Below, one piece after another: positions 63,853 to 64,000 of a stretch of 64,000 bases of DNA. Position 1 is the stretch's first letter, and every line of letters begins with the position of its first letter. The translations under genes were made by a program, and so were the position numbers. Source of the stretch: Neisseria subflava (GTDB taxonomy: Bacteria > Pseudomonadota > Gammaproteobacteria > Burkholderiales > Neisseriaceae). Where the stretch lies: NCBI RefSeq assembly GCF_003044935.1, contig NZ_POXP01000001.1:682001-746000 (forward strand). The letters run 5' to 3'. The notes beneath the pieces were generated by a model. That model was not told where the DNA came from and searched no databases. It was given only the letters and a program-made list of their open reading frames with translations.

Positions 63853-64000
63853 ATGAGCCAAGCCAATCCGCTTCCACCCGAACTCTCCGTCCAACTCTCC
63901 ACCCTATCCCCCACCCAACTTGCCTGGCTCTCTGGCTATTGCTGGGCGCAAAGCCAAGGCGTATCCGGAGCAGCAGCCGAACCATCTGCCCTGCAAACAG
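63853..64000 (+). CDS. cysJ: Sulfite reductase flavoprotein subunit CysJ, 5' end only
   Basis: The first 49 codons of a gene cut by the window end. LSPTQLAWLSGYCWAQSQG matches the N-terminal segment of CysJ (E. coli LTPTQLAWVSGYFWG), the flavodoxin-FNR subunit that passes NADPH electrons to CysI. AAAGGAATCC precedes ATG 63853. It is divergent from cysN, 3 kb away. The assignment rests on a short segment, so it is good but not final. Confidence 0.8.
   Translation, partial: MSQANPLPPELSVQLSTLSPTQLAWLSGYCWAQSQGVSGAAAEPSALQT

Overview
The window reads as a chromosomal segment of a commensal oral Neisseria, probably of the N. subflava/flavescens group. The main reason is the dense scatter of the 12-mer AGGCCGTCTGAA (the AG dialect of the neisserial DNA uptake sequence, DUS). 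It occurs in nearly every intergenic gap, often as inverted pairs that act as terminators. Gene content fits: a FetA-like receptor, a NorM-type MATE pump, a hemDX-hemY pair, msbA, and yceI and DUF971 genes. Species level is inference.

Layout. 0-10.7 kb: yceI, ilvD, a 43-aa membrane peptide, a CAP-domain protein, a two-helix membrane protein, a DUF971 protein, a decayed RNase Z remnant, ubiE, a polyamine-binding lipoprotein and an alaS about 90 codons longer than usual. 10.8-12.7 kb: an A/T-rich two-gene insert, an ATPase plus an HNH nuclease, matching the Septu (PtuAB) anti-phage system. 13-22.8 kb: ygfZ, a periplasmic cyclophilin, a TonB-dependent receptor divergent from a YddA/FusD-like ABC protein, a GT2/acyltransferase/thioesterase trio and norM. 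22.9-28.1 kb: a GIY-YIG nuclease-like protein, murB, a TetR regulator, a YeeZ-like dehydrogenase, ubiJ, nadK and a small secreted protein. 28.2-30.2 kb: an RNA-repair pair, RNA ligase followed by HD-domain/polynucleotide kinase. 30.2-44.1 kb: mostly core genes (CorC-like transporter, rarA, thrC, msbA, fpr, hemDX, hemY, hemE, cls). 44.1-57.2 kb: a FetA-like receptor behind a Fur-box-like site, a small lipoprotein, mfd, a VIT-family transporter, two small proteins, aspA, a nitroreductase and a FepA-like receptor. 57.2-64 kb: a DUF465 protein, a hypothetical, glyA, cysN without cysD, a YddG-like exporter divergent from a MarR / ABC-membrane / SMR operon, and the 5' end of cysJ.

Three outer-membrane receptors point to heavy investment in iron or siderophore capture. 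PtuAB, the RNA ligase/HD-Pnk pair and the GIY-YIG protein are candidate defence or damage-repair modules sitting between core genes. At sequence scale the window also holds a family of 62-65 bp DUS-capped hairpins with a shared core (four copies), a perfect 46-bp palindrome behind aspA, and DUS variants of other Neisseriaceae dialects (Kingella-, Eikenella-, mucosa- and meningococcal-type) that may mark transferred segments. I saw no tRNA, rRNA, CRISPR array, insertion sequence or homopolymer phase-variation tract.
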